From Lagopus muta (lineage: Eukaryota; Chordata; Aves; Galliformes; Phasianidae), in the NCBI RefSeq assembly GCF_023343835.1, contig NC_064440.1, positions 36,091,537 through 36,155,536 on the forward strand: DNA of 64,000 nucleotides, read 5' to 3'. The position numbers and the translations under genes were made by a program. Each line of letters opens with the position of its first letter. Within the stretch, counting starts at the first letter, position 1. Below, in pieces: positions 43,001-56,300 of the stretch. The notes under the pieces were generated by a model, which saw nothing but the letters and a program-made list of their open reading frames with translations, was not told the DNA's origin and ran no database searches.

Positions 43001-46000
43001 AGTAAGCAGAATTTGAGGTACTAACTTCATTAATCCATCAAAGTGCTCATTATGAGCAGCAGTCTTCCATCTCAGGTGACCTGAGCTGATGTGGCGTGTA
43101 AAGGCAATTTAAACACCCTCTCCCAGTGGGAGAACAGGACTTGAAGGACTTATTATATGTTCCCATGTAGAAACAAACATTCTAATCACAAGCTCAAGTG
43201 ATTATCAACAATAAATACATACTCTACACTACAGAACGGTGTGTAGAGCACAGTGCCATTCTGCAGTGTAAAGATCAAGACCAGAGCTCCCTCCTTGCTA
43301 CTCCCTGCATAAAGACACCACTGTTAAGTTAATAAACACAGTTGTGCAGGAAATGTCATCCTTGCTATAAGACACACGATACCTGGTGCAACAGGCAGTT
43401 TGGGTGGTTTCCAGTCTCTCAGCTTATGATCAATGCACGTTGCCAGGATATCATCCCAAGGGATCTCATCAACAGAAGGTCCATCACCAGTGTTCCCCAA
43501 TGGCCCATTTTTCCACCTCTGGTATGTTTTTCTCAATAGATTCTCCACTTGAGACTGGATCAGTGGTTGAGTATGGGAAGAACTGGCAATCTGAGATGCA
43601 TACTGAAAAATCATTCGGCAAACAGGACGCCAAGGAGCTAAAGGAGGGAAAAAAAAACAAACAAAACAACAGTAACAACAACAACAAATACCAAAGCAGA
43701 CTGCAAGAATCTGTGAGAGAATCAGTAGATATAAGTTGACAGCTCAGCACAGAGCAGGCACAACAGAGAAGGAATGAGCAGCTAAGAGGATGTTGCTACA
43801 TAAGTACTTACCACCTAATGGAGGCAGATCTAGGTAGGGGATCTGAAAGGACAGCACAGCCTTTTTTAGCCAAGCTAGGTGATCAGGCACGTTCCAATCC
43901 ATGTGGGGCAACAGCTTGTTACCCCCGGGCTCTGAAAACTCAGTAACAGGCCAAGACAAGTCACAAAGATGCTCTGAGGATGCCACCTCTGACAGAAACT
44001 GGAGCACGCTGTTGTACAGCTCTATGATGACCCCAGGCTCCTGAGATGGCAGGCCAGCTAAGCGTCTCTCCTTCCAGTCATGGTAGAAGCGCCTGCCGAA
44101 TTCGCCATCGATGCCATCCTCGATGTACTCCTGAAGGGTCTGACTGCAGAGCTCAAGGGAGTCTGGGCACTGGGAAACCAACCAGCTCACAGCTGCAGAG
44201 ATCTAAGACACGCAAAGCACAGGCGGTTGGAAAATGCACTCCACAGGGACACTGAGGATTCAACCCTGCAATCTTATGTTTGATAGAACACTACGTAAGA
44301 TACTATACAGCAAAATTCAAGTAGATTGTTTTTAATCAGTCTCCAGGCCATTATTTGCAAGCACAAGTCAAACTGAAGGATGAGGAGAGGCTGTCTCAGA
44401 GAGTACTGTACAATCCCTCCTTCCATGAGGCCTCCTTCAATCCACCACTGAAGATGACACAAGAAAGGGTGACCTCCTATCAGCCAAGAGTGCTACAAAG
44501 TGACCTTTGCATTTTAGAACTGGGAGCAGTTGAAGCAGGTGAAGAGGCTTACCCACCACTAGCACCCTTCTCTTACCCTGCAACTGCAGCCCCACTAATC
44601 AAACCAGGCAGGGCACACAAGAATGGATTTGCACGCACCATGTACTTCATTTTGTGCAATTTTCATTATTAGAAAGAACAAACTGTGAAATCTGTGAAGC
44701 AAATGCCAATCTTGGTCAGTTAAAGGAATGCAGTCACCAATAATGGAAGAAGTTTTAGGCTAGTTCTGCCCTTCATTGCAACAGCTGTTAACAAGCACCT
44801 GATTCCAGCAAATTCAGGTACACGAAAGAAACTGGTAAAAGACTTTCAATCAAAAACTACAATAAAGAAAATTTAACAGGAAAAAATACTCCATTACAGA
44901 AGCCTGCTGCAATTCAAGCTACAGAAAATGTAATGATTGCTCCTTACACTGCATTAATAATGAAGAATGGTTAACGATTAGCCAAGCAAGGGTTCTTACC
45001 CTTCTGGTGCCTTCTAAGTCATTGATAGAACTTGGTAGCTCAACAATGATGTAGTCTGAAATAAGCTGGGCTGAAATCAAATCCTGGAGCATTAAACCTA
45101 AGTAAATAAAAACAAAAGATAAAAAATAAAAAGCAACTCATCTACAGTGGCAGACAACAGATGGTCACCCCCTGCTCTGACCCAGTCTCACAATCCACAT
45201 ACATTCACTGCGTGGTTTCCCTCTCCATCCCTCCCCTAAACTCTCAGGATCAAATACTGACTGCAAAGGAAAGCTGAAAATAAAGAAGAGTTCGCCAATT
45301 TCCATACTGATCAAGTGTAAATGCATCTGGATTTCCACCAAAGCACTGAGGTGTTCCTGTACTTCACCTCTTTTAGTAGGCTGCGTATCTGAGTCTGCGT
45401 AGACCTGAGACCCCTCAGCATTCACATCATTTACAAGCCAAAAACAACCGTATACCTTCTTCAACTTCTTTCTCTGTGGCCTCCTCCTCCTGACTGGGGA
45501 CTAGAACCAGAAGTGGAACTGTTGGCTGGAAAGGTTTGGCCTGAAGTAACTGTTTCAACTGCAGCAAAGCTGAAAGCCAATAAACATCTTCTTCTGCCAC
45601 ATCTTCACTTCTAACTCGAGGGGGCAGGAGGAGAATGAGACCACTGGTCCCAAGTAAGTCTTTTTGTGTGCTGGATGCATCAAGCTCACAGTCAGAGAGC
45701 ACACCATGTACCACCTACACAAGTAACAAAGATCACAACAGTACAGCAGCCAAAGAGCAATTTTCTGAACTGAAAAATGAAAACTGCAGCTCGTTTTCAC
45801 CAGCATTCAGCTTTGACATTCATTACCAGGAGCTCTACAAAACTCAGACAATGAATTATAAGAACGAAGTCTCCAATAAATGCCGGTGAACATAGAAGTG
45901 CACCGCAGCACTTGATCCAGCATCAGAAATTGGTAGGATTGAGGACTGACTGCTAAACTATATACAGGTAGGCATTTATTCAATGGACTGGAAAGAAGAA

Positions 46001-47373
46001 AATAAATCCACGCTTTTTTCTCTAGTCCTTTCAAAAAAACCAACCTCCCCCAGTGGCACCTCTCTCCATCAGACAGGACACAGTGTGAAAAACTTCCTCG
46101 TGACATTCACTGAAAAAGACTGTGCATGTTATGGCCTGCCAGGTGTCACAAGACTGCCCTCCCTTACCTTAACACACACGCTGACTTTGATGTTTCTGCT
46201 CCCTTGTACGCCAGAAGAATTAAACAATGTCAGTGTTTGAATTCTAACTTCTTCACATGAAGCAGTTTTCTTCCAGCTTCTGTCTTTCATGAACTTGGCC
46301 TTCAACCACTCTGTCAATATCCTAGCAAACAACAAGAAGTGCTTTCATTTTATTTATTTTTTAAGTGGCACTGTAAGTCTTGTTAAGCATCGACTTAACT
46401 AAGATAGAGATTGTCCATCAGATGTCCTGAAATTCTCCATTACCTAACTAAAGGTTTTCTGTTTTCAACGTGAGGAAAAGCAATTCAATGAACAATAGCA
46501 GGAGAAGATACAGACCACTGCAGTTAATTCTAACTTTATTTTTATTGTACTTGGAAGGAAAAAAGAAATGAAAGTTTGATATGGCAGGAGACAAGTAGAC
46601 ATCAGGAACAGCATAGTGCTACCCTTACTTCATTCCATCACTATGCTTGAAAAAGAGACCATGGAATCAATGCTTACCTGTTGGGGTCATCCTCTGCATA
46701 GTCATCATCATTTGGCAAAACCAACAGGACCTTCCAAAAAACCTGATCTTGTTTAATTGGAATATGTTCAGCGATCAATGAAGCGAGATCCAGAGGAGTC
46801 CATGCTAAATCACTTAAAGAGAGACAGAACTGGTAAAAAAAAAAAAAAGAAAAAAGAACCCCTCAAGGCTGCTTTTCTTGTCTAGAACGAGTTATAAGTT
46901 GTAAGAAAACAAATGCCTTGATGCACATCAAAAACATCAATTCCTTTGTGCCATGAGCCAGGCTCATAATGCCTTGCACTCCTCTTTACGGCTCATACTC
47001 TTCTAACATTGCCCAGATCCCCCCCAGCAGGAGGAGTAAATAGATAAGCAAACAATAATAATTGTTATAAAGTGTCTACACATACATCACAGATTCTTCA
47101 GGTTACACTCACAGCAATGGGTCCAGAGAGCCCAACGCTTTCAAGAGTTTACTATCCAGTTCTCTCTTCCGAAATATAGTTACAGAATCAAGGCTGCAAG
47201 TGAACACTGAAGCATGGTTTACCATTCTGCAATGACACTCCCAAGTTCTACGGCATTTGTTGCATATTTTGTAGAAAGAAAATAAAGATCAAATGCCAAC
47301 AAACCTCAACAGCTGCCGATAGAAGTGCTGAACTTTGATTTCATGTGCTGTCTTGTTTCTCAGCCAATTCAAT
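40054..47373 (-). CDS. MCM3AP: MCM3AP part: C-terminal (MCM3-associated) half (window exons 16-27)
   Basis: Exons 16-27 encode the part known from the short MCM3AP/Map80 product that binds MCM3 and was reported to act as its acetyltransferase. Visible stretches include [42 protein letters not shown], the 130-residue exon 22 ([16 protein letters not shown]) and the end [18 protein letters not shown] then MDMVDI and stop. Confidence 0.93.
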
Positions 47374-50300
47374 CTGAAAACAAAAGACCCTGGGTTGCAA
47401 TTTTTTGTGTGTAATACAGGAATTTTAGCTACACTTTGAGAATATTACGACCTGAGAAATACTACAGATGCTTTAGAAAGTTGCAGTTAGTGGAAGAATG
47501 ATTTCATTAGGTTTGAGTCTTTACTGCAAAACAATTAACTTTCACAATGGAAGCAGATAATTTGCTTTCAAAACTCAGATTGCCATCCGCTGTCATAAAC
47601 ATCCTTACCTTGTGCAAGAGACTCCCAGCTTTCCTCCATTCCCCATGTTCACAATCCTCTTGCATAAGTTCTCCATGGTTATAGGCCACTCAGCACTGGG
47701 TGACAGGGCTTTCAGTTTATTTTTCGGATCCATGCAGCACGGAGCAGCTGGAAATGCCCTCATTTGACGTTTCAGCTTTGTTCGAGCTGCCACTGCCTCC
47801 CTCCACCTTCAGAAGAGAGTAAATAAGGTCCTGTTAATTAAATCTTCTGCAGTCCAACAGGGCTTTTCTCTTTGCTCTTCACATTGGATCAGGCTATCAG
47901 TCTGAGTCTGCCCAGTGGAGGTGGTGCAATTGCACAGAACTCTGGACTCACAGCTCAGCACTGGCTGAGACCTGCCAACCATACGTGTTCAGCATTATAA
48001 ACAGTCTGCTTTGTGCTTCATTTAAAATAAAAAAAAAAGGAAAAAGCACAACAATGAAAGGAGACAGGAGCTTTCTTCTGAGGAAGCCACGCTTTCAGTG
48101 GTCAGACAGATCACAGAATGAAAGCAGGACTGCCTCTCTTCCATCTCATCCTTGCTTAGCTATCCAAACTGTAACCCAAGAACTCCCCACACGAAAGTTC
48201 AACTGCAGCTTTCCTTCTCCATTTTCAGCATGTTTATTCCTAGCACATATAAAAGGTTTTGTTGGCTTTTTGGGTTTCTTTTTTTGTTTTTTAAACATAT
48301 GATCAGTTAAAATTTCTTTAACACTCAAGAGGTTGCTGGAAACACCAACGTCTACTAAAATTAAAAAAAAAAAAAAAGAAAAAAGGCCTCTTTCTTGCTT
48401 TGTTTTTAAAGAGTTGTTTTTACAGGTATTTTCGGGACATATAACAATACTCCAATCACCCAGTCATCTTGACTGCTACATGTATTTTCATCACCCCCCA
48501 GATAGCTTTAAGCTCTTCCTTACTCTTTGCTATGCCTGCTATCAGTCCTGAAGAGACACCAAACTTAATTTCAGGACAGGAAGAACTCTGCTAGGGAAGG
48601 TGTTCCTCAGAAAAGGAAACAGCCTGCTGCTTTCTCTCTGGTAAAAAAACACCACCTGAAATGCACCTCCACCTGACAGTACAAGGTAGCACAGCACAGG
48701 AAGAAACGAGTCTCTGCCTTGGAGCAACACAGGAACTACTGGGCATTTAGCATACACCCAGAAACAAGCACCCAATACAGAGAATCCAAAGGGAAATTAT
48801 AACACATTTCTAGAATTAATGAAACTGCATCTTCATTACTTGATCATTACTTGACCCTAAGAAGGTGTGTTCCCCTCCCTATACATAACTGAGCAACATT
48901 AGAGACTGGTAATTAGGAAATAAGCCTACCTTTACTGTGGAGCCAACTAGATAGCAGAAGCCATCTGAAAAAGCCTGACAGTTGCTTTTTAAGCCTTATT
49001 AGCCAGTCCTTGTCCATGCTCCTGAGAGAAGTATTTCTGTCACAGGATGGCAACTCACCTCTGCAAATATTTACAGAAACACTGGAGCTCCTGAATGGTT
49101 TCTTTTGCAATCTGGAAAATCTCATCCTCCAAGAAGAGATCCATGACATGACCGCAGACTTCTTCCGAGCACCGGGCAATGCGGGCTTGCTGGTCTCTTT
49201 CTAAGGCACATCTAATGCAAAACAAAACTTTTAGTGAGGCAAAGGCCAGAGAAGGTACTAAAACAACTAGCCAAGACACAAACGGGCAAGATCACCAATG
49301 CAGCTAGCAAAGAGGAGGGATTTTCCACCTTTGTACACTGTAGCAATTTTAAATAAGGCCTGCAGTCAAATCCAAAGTCATTCAAATTTTACACTGATCA
49401 CAGACTTCCTAAGAAGAGCCTACAAGAGGAAAATCCACAGCTGAGCTGTAAGGAAGTTCTAGTGAAAGTAAGCACACAAGGCAGCTGCGTTCACAAGAAA
49501 GACTACAACCTCCACCCTGGAGGACTGCTACTGCAAAGGCAATCTGATATCATTCTGCATGGTCAAGTACACTTGCCCTCTCTTTAAATTAACTTAATGG
49601 AAGAGGAGCTTAGAGAAAGCCAAGCAAGGAGCACAGCATTTCCCGATGAACTATTGCCTTTTATAAAGCACCTACAGCAAAGTATAGCATAGAGAATGTT
49701 ATACTTACTTTAATTCATTGGCTGAAGCTTCTTGAACAGTCTCGTTTATTACTTCTTCCATTAGCTCTATACTCACCAACTGACTCAACTGCTTTATTAA
49801 CTGCTCTCTTTCCTGCCTCTGCCTAGAAGGACAGAGTAGAGATTTACATAAGCAAGCCTGACACTTGGTAACCTATGTGCTACCTATAACCCACAGTTAG
49901 CTCACTGCTTTTTCTCAAAAAAAAAAAAAAAACCCAAAAAACAACAACAAAAAAAAGAGAGAATTAGCTTGCACATAACCAAGTCTCATTAATTGTAAGT
50001 AACATTTAGGCTACTTCTTACTCAGTAAGCTACAGACAAGCAGTTCCCTCAAAAGAAAAAAACTCATGTGTACAGCAGGGCCAGGAAGCACCTCCCTCTC
50101 TGGAAGCTCCAGCTGATTAGAAGTTCCCAAACAATCCCATCTATGATTTTCACAGTGGCTCCAGGAGGTCAACAAAATACTAACCAGCAGATCACACTAT
50201 TCCCAAGAATAGGGAAGTGACAGCCTGAGTGATCCCAGGGCAGCTCCGAATGACACAAACTGAGCAGCACCAACAGCTGACAGAGACACAGGGCCCGGGT

Positions 50301-53300
50301 AAATGCATGAACACCTAGGTTGGTACCTGCTGTCCTTACAGTACCTAAGGGGGGATGCAGCCCACCCTGCCAGATGGCAAAAGCAACAGCTCACCTCTCT
50401 TCCTCCACTCTGCGCCTTTCCTCCTTCACGCGCTCCCTTTCCGCATTGAACGTGGTTACAGCCACTTGTCGGAGGACTTCCTCCATCACTTCAGCCACCA
50501 ATTCCTTCATGGCGGCCTCTGAGGTGCTGTGTGGAAATAGAATTCTCTTTTTAAAGCAAGTTTTCAGTCAAAACCTCAAAGAGAGGGCACCACACCCCAT
50601 GCCCTCAGCCACCAGCCAAGCATCACTTGTTCACTTCCCCCCCTGCAGTAGGGCACGGGGGAGGACAACATAACCAAGAACACTGGTGGAACGGAGTTGA
50701 AGACAGTTTCACTTGTTAAATGGAAAAAAAAAAAAAACAAACAGAAAACACAACCAAGAACACTCACCACCTCCCATAGGCAGACCAGTGCTCAGCCACT
50801 CTCCTCATAGCCAACTGGGAAGCCAAAAAACACCCCACCTTCTTTCTCAACCCCAGCTTTAAGGCTGAGCATGACATGAGGCAGTACTGACCATCTCGTT
50901 GGTCTGCTGGGGTCAGCTGCCCTGGTTCCATCCTCTCCCAGCTGATTTTGCACCCACCCCCACTCCAGCCCACTTGCTGGTAAAACAGTAAAGAAGCTGA
51001 CAAACTGAGATGTCCTTGGTTCACAGCACTGCTCAGCAATAACTAAAACACTGCTGTGTTATCAACATTGTTTTTTCTCCTAAGGCCAGAATAGAGCATC
51101 ATATCAGACACTCTGAAGGCAAAGTCAACTCCAACTCAGCTAAAACCAAGACCCAGTACTTCTGTAACCTCAGCATCTACCCACTGCCAAGCAAAAAAAC
51201 AAACAAACAAACAAAAAGAACTTGTCACATGCAGATTTCACTTTCCATTAAGATGAAGATGTCTCAGTACAGGAGAAGATTGAAAATACCCATACAAACT
51301 CAGATTTTGACTTAGTTTTAACTTTATTGCGAATAAACAATAAGAAACAGTCAGAATAAATCTCAATTTTCATACTTTCTTTCTATAAATAAAGAAAAAC
51401 AACCAAGCGCAAATGCAGTAAAGACCACCTCACTACAGTATAGCAGTCAGTTTGTTGCTTGCTCAGGCTCTACCATGTTCATTTCAGCTAATCATTTCAG
51501 ATTTTTAATTATTAGTAGTATTTTATTTCTAGTTAGGGACAGAAGTTTTCTCAGATTGGTAAAAGCAGTGGATTTGCTAGCCTTTGCCGAGAAATAGCTG
51601 CAGCAAATCATTTTTAAGCCCACTTCCACTTCAGCAACTCAGCTCTGGATTAACAAAGCACGTTCTGGTGAATCGAGGGCTAGGGGGAGCTAACCACACC
51701 TGCCAGGACTGAGCGGCACAGACAGAATGGTGTGTGTACATGTGCAAGTGATCAGGCATCTTCCCTCCCTACACCTTTATTTAGAGGGAGACACTCCAAA
51801 TGCCTTCCAGCCTGACTGCAGCCGCATACCCCACTCCACTTAAGGGCAGGTACCCAAGTGCAGCTTTCTGGGGGATAGTGATGGCCAGCACAGGAGCACA
51901 GCTCACCTGTGACAAAGCTCAAGGCAGTGTAACACGTCTGAGAAAGGCAGCTGAGAGGGACAACAAAAGACTGGAGTCAATGCTCTGTAGGATTTGTCAC
52001 TGTGCATCAGCCCATCTGGGTTCCTGCAGAGTAGGCAAGTAGGAAATTCCAGTTGCTTAGATTTAGACCTACTCTCTAAGGACTGAAATGGTTCTCTTAT
52101 TTTTTTTTCCAAGAAATATCAATTACATCTCATGGTCTAACGCTGGTACTTAATGACAAGGTTATGGGTGACTCTGCCCAAATCTGGGCTCATCTGATCT
52201 AGTATGGACAACCAATTCACTGAGAACAGGAGACTGAACCACAGACATCTATATGCTCCTTCCCACCAGGGCATCCAGGAGCCTATCAAATGCACTGGGA
52301 GGAAGCATTACTTGAATTAGAGAATCAGCCAGATCTGGACTTAACTCTTCCTGCTTTCCTTCCACAACACATTCGCTGCAGCAGCAGTGCTAATCATGCA
52401 AATGAAGGTTTGCAGAGACGTTTACAGTTAGCCTTTCATTAGGCTAAGCTAGTGTGAAGCCAAGAGATTTATGAAGAAACGTCTGCTTTTCTCTCGACTG
52501 CATCAGTGAGATTTCCTTCACCACAGACCTTGCCTTACTTAATTTTATTATCTTTACACACACTGCTGCTAAGGGAAACTGGAACTCTGATGATAAACTT
52601 CGGAAATACCAGCAATGAACACTCCTTACCAGATTGCTGCAGTCACATAATCTGCTCCTGCTCTGCCAACTTCTCTGCACTCTCCTTTGACAACGTCCTG
52701 CACGAGTCCATCCACAACCTCAGCAATATCCTACAACACAGCAGAGGAAGAAGTTGAAGCAAGCTGGAGCCCTGCTCAAGACAGCCTGAGTGCACACGTG
52801 AATCAGGAGTGAGGTGTGAATCAGGAGTGAGGTGTGCCAGCCTTGTTTATGAGACTGCAATTAGCAACCACATCGCCTTATTTCTACTTACACACCAAAC
52901 TAAGGTCATGAAGTACAACAGCCCGGAAACTCTACATTTATTTTAAGAGCCATGCAGTAACAGCCCAGAAACAAAAGCAACCAAGCAGTGTCCCCTCTGA
53001 ATTATGTGAAGGTTCTGAACAACGATCTGTAAGATCTCAGCTGCTTTTTATTATACTTTACAGAGTTTTCCCAAATACTCCATCATAACTGATGGATTGC
53101 TTGAGCGCAAGAGCTCTCAATCCCCCAGCAGAAGAAATTGAGCAGAGGAGGCAGGCAACCAGCATGGCTGAGCAAGGACCTGCAGCTTAAACTGGAGGAA
53201 AAGAGGGAAATGTACAGGAAGTGGAAGCAGGGTTGCCTGGGAAGAATATAGGGACGTTGCCTGCATGTGTAGAAATAAGATTAGGAAAGACAATGCACAG

Positions 53301-56300
53301 ATAGAGCTGAACTTGACAAGGGATTTGAAAGATAACAAGGGGTTCTTCAGGTACATTAGCAGGAGGAGAAAGGCCAAGGAGAACATTCCCCCTCTGATAA
53401 ATGAGGACGGTGAACAGGCCCCTCAGACATGGAAAAAGCCGAGGTGCTCAGTAAGTGCTTTGCCTTGGTCTTCACTGATGGTCAGGCTCCTCCCCATGTC
53501 TGCCAGGACCCTGAAGCCCAGGGTCCACACTCTCACCCAGTGTGGGTGAGAGGAGCAGATTCCATCCCACTGTAACAGTGGAACAAGTCCAAGACTGCCT
53601 CATGAAACTGAATGTACGTAAGTCCATGGGGCTGAATGATATCCATCCCAGGGTTCTGAAGGAGATGGCTGATGTGGCTGCCAAGACACTCTCCATCATA
53701 TTTGAAAAGTCAAGGCTGTCTGGTGAAGTCCCTGGTGACTGGAAAAAGGGAAACGTTACTCCCACTTTTAAGAAAGGGAGAAAGGAAGACCTGGGGAACT
53801 ACAGGCCAGTGAGCCTCACCTCTGTGCCTGGGAAGATCATGGAGCAGATCCTCCCAGAAGCTTTGTTAAGGCACATACGAGACAAAGAGGTGAACTGAGA
53901 CATCCAGCATATCTTCACCAATGGCAGATTTTGCCTGACCAATCTGGTGGACTTCTATGATAAAAGGACAGCATCAGTGGACAGAGGAAGAGTGGTGGAT
54001 CTCATCTACCTGGACTTCTACACGGCCTTTGACATGGTCCCTCACCATATCCTTCTCTCTAAATTGGAGAGGTGAGGATTTGAAGGATGGACTGTTGGAT
54101 GGATTAGGAATTGGTTGTCTGGACGCAGCCAAAGGGCTGTGATCAGTGGTTCTGTGTCAGGGTGGAGGCTGGTCAGCAGTGATGTCCCACGGATTGGTCT
54201 TGGGACTGGTGCTCTTCAACATCTTCATCAATGACAGACGATGGCATCAAGTGCATCCTCAGCAAGTTTGTGATGACACCAAGATGGGTCCAGTCAATAC
54301 ACTGGAAGGAAGGGAAGCCATCCAGAGGGACCTGGACAGGCTGGAGAAGTGGGCCCATGAAAACCAAATGAGGTTCAACAAAGCCAAGTGCAAGGTGCTC
54401 CACTGGGTCGGGGCAATCCCAGGTATTGATACAGACTGGGGGAAGATCTCCTTGAGAGCAGCCCTGCGCAGAAGGACTTGGGGGTCCTGGTGGACGAGAA
54501 GCTGGACACGAGGCAGCAGTGTGCACCTGCAGCCTAGAAGGCCAGCTGTGTTCTGGGCTGCATTAAAAAAGGGACGGCCAGCAGGGAGAGGGAGGCGATC
54601 GTCCCCCTCTGCTCAGCTCTTGTGAGGCCCCATCTGCAGCGCTGCGTCCAGGCCTGGGGCCCCCAGCACAGGAAGGACGTGGAGCTCTTGGAGCAGGTCC
54701 AGAGGAGGCACTGAGAGGAGCAGAGGGCTGGAGCAGCTCTACTGTGAGGAAAGGTTGAGGGAACTGGGCTTGTTTAGCTTGGAGAAGCTGCGGGGAGACC
54801 TCATGGTGGCCTTCCAGTACTTGAAAGGAGCATATGAACTGGAGGAGGAATATCCAGAACGAGGGTGGATAGCGATAGGATAAAGGGGAATGGTTTTAAA
54901 CAGAGACAGGGGAGGTTCAGGTAAGATATTAGGAGGAAGTCTTTCACACAGAGGGCAGTGGGTGATGCACTGGAACAGGTTGCCAAAGGAGGCTGTGGAT
55001 GCCCCATCCCTGGAGGCATTCAAGGCCCAGGCTGGATGTGGCTCTGGGCAGCCTGGTCTGCTGGTTGGCAAACCTGCCTGTGGTAGGCAGGTTGAAACTA
55101 AATGATCACTGTGATCCTTTTCAACCCAGGTGATTCTGTGACTCTATGAATTTTGGATTTCCTTACCGTGTCTGTGTACACTGGCTGAGGCTTTGAAGGA
55201 AGAGCATCAGGCTGTGCAGCAGATTGGGAAATTGTCTGTGCAGGAGGCAGCGCTGACATGAGAGGACGAGGTAAAAGTGAGGGCAGAAGATGAGCTGGTG
55301 TTTGGACTCTTACTGCTGGGACATCTAAATCCACACCTTTGCTTTCCACTCTTCCTTCTTTGGCAGGTGAGTCAGCAGAAAAAGAGAAAATAAAGGAAAT
55401 CCATTCAGTCACAAATAGAAGCTAAACTCTTCTTGTTGCTTGGTATCTTGCAAAGCAAGCTGGTCTGGTAAGTCCCATTAGGTACCCACAGTGGAGACTT
55501 GCTACCTTGAATATAAAGGTAGCAAATCAATTTCTGTAACATGAATGTTTTATAAAATACTCAAATATTAATGCACATTACTTCCAACATCAAGTGTATA
55601 CATCTCCAATGTAATAGTTTCAGGAAAAGCACGCCACCTAGCATCTAAACATCTGCCTATTTTATAAAGTAGAAGCATCTGTGTTTTCAACACAAATGAA
55701 GTAAAAATTCAGCCTGAAAGAGAAAACGATTATTTGCAGAGTGGGAACAAACTACACAAAAGGTGTAAAGAGAAGCTGGCCATCTGAAATAAATAATACA
55801 TAGCAATTTCACATACACTGGTAAAAACAAAGCTCATTTCCATCAGTGTGTTTTCTATTTATTAATCATGATGTTTTCTTAGTTTTCACACACATGTAAG
55901 CACTTTTAAATCAAAATGTACTTTCATTACACCCAAATTTCCATGCAATTTCAACTCATATGAGCAATGAACAACTTCTGCTTTGTAAAACAAAACAACA
56001 GTGCTCCTGAGCAGTACCTAAAATGCATGCTTACTCTTACCTGCTGCTTCCATACTTGATTTTTGGTTACTAACAGCTTGATCTCCAGCAGCAATTCCAC
56101 CAATATATTTGCTCTGTCCATTGAAGCTAGACACAGGCACATGGTGAGGCACTGGTGGCAGTGGCCTGCCGTTTACAACTTCCCCAACTGAGACTGTCAG
56201 CTTCTGACTGACAAACAGCGATTTACGAGGTTTGGGTAATCCATCAGGCTCCAAAAAAGCAGAGCGATTCAGCTCCACATAAGTACTGGGGGAAAAAAAA

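Noticed and set aside
53542-53898. 118-codon frame that looks like a clean conserved protein
   Set aside because: It is CR1 reverse transcriptase ([16 protein letters not shown]), not a host gene.
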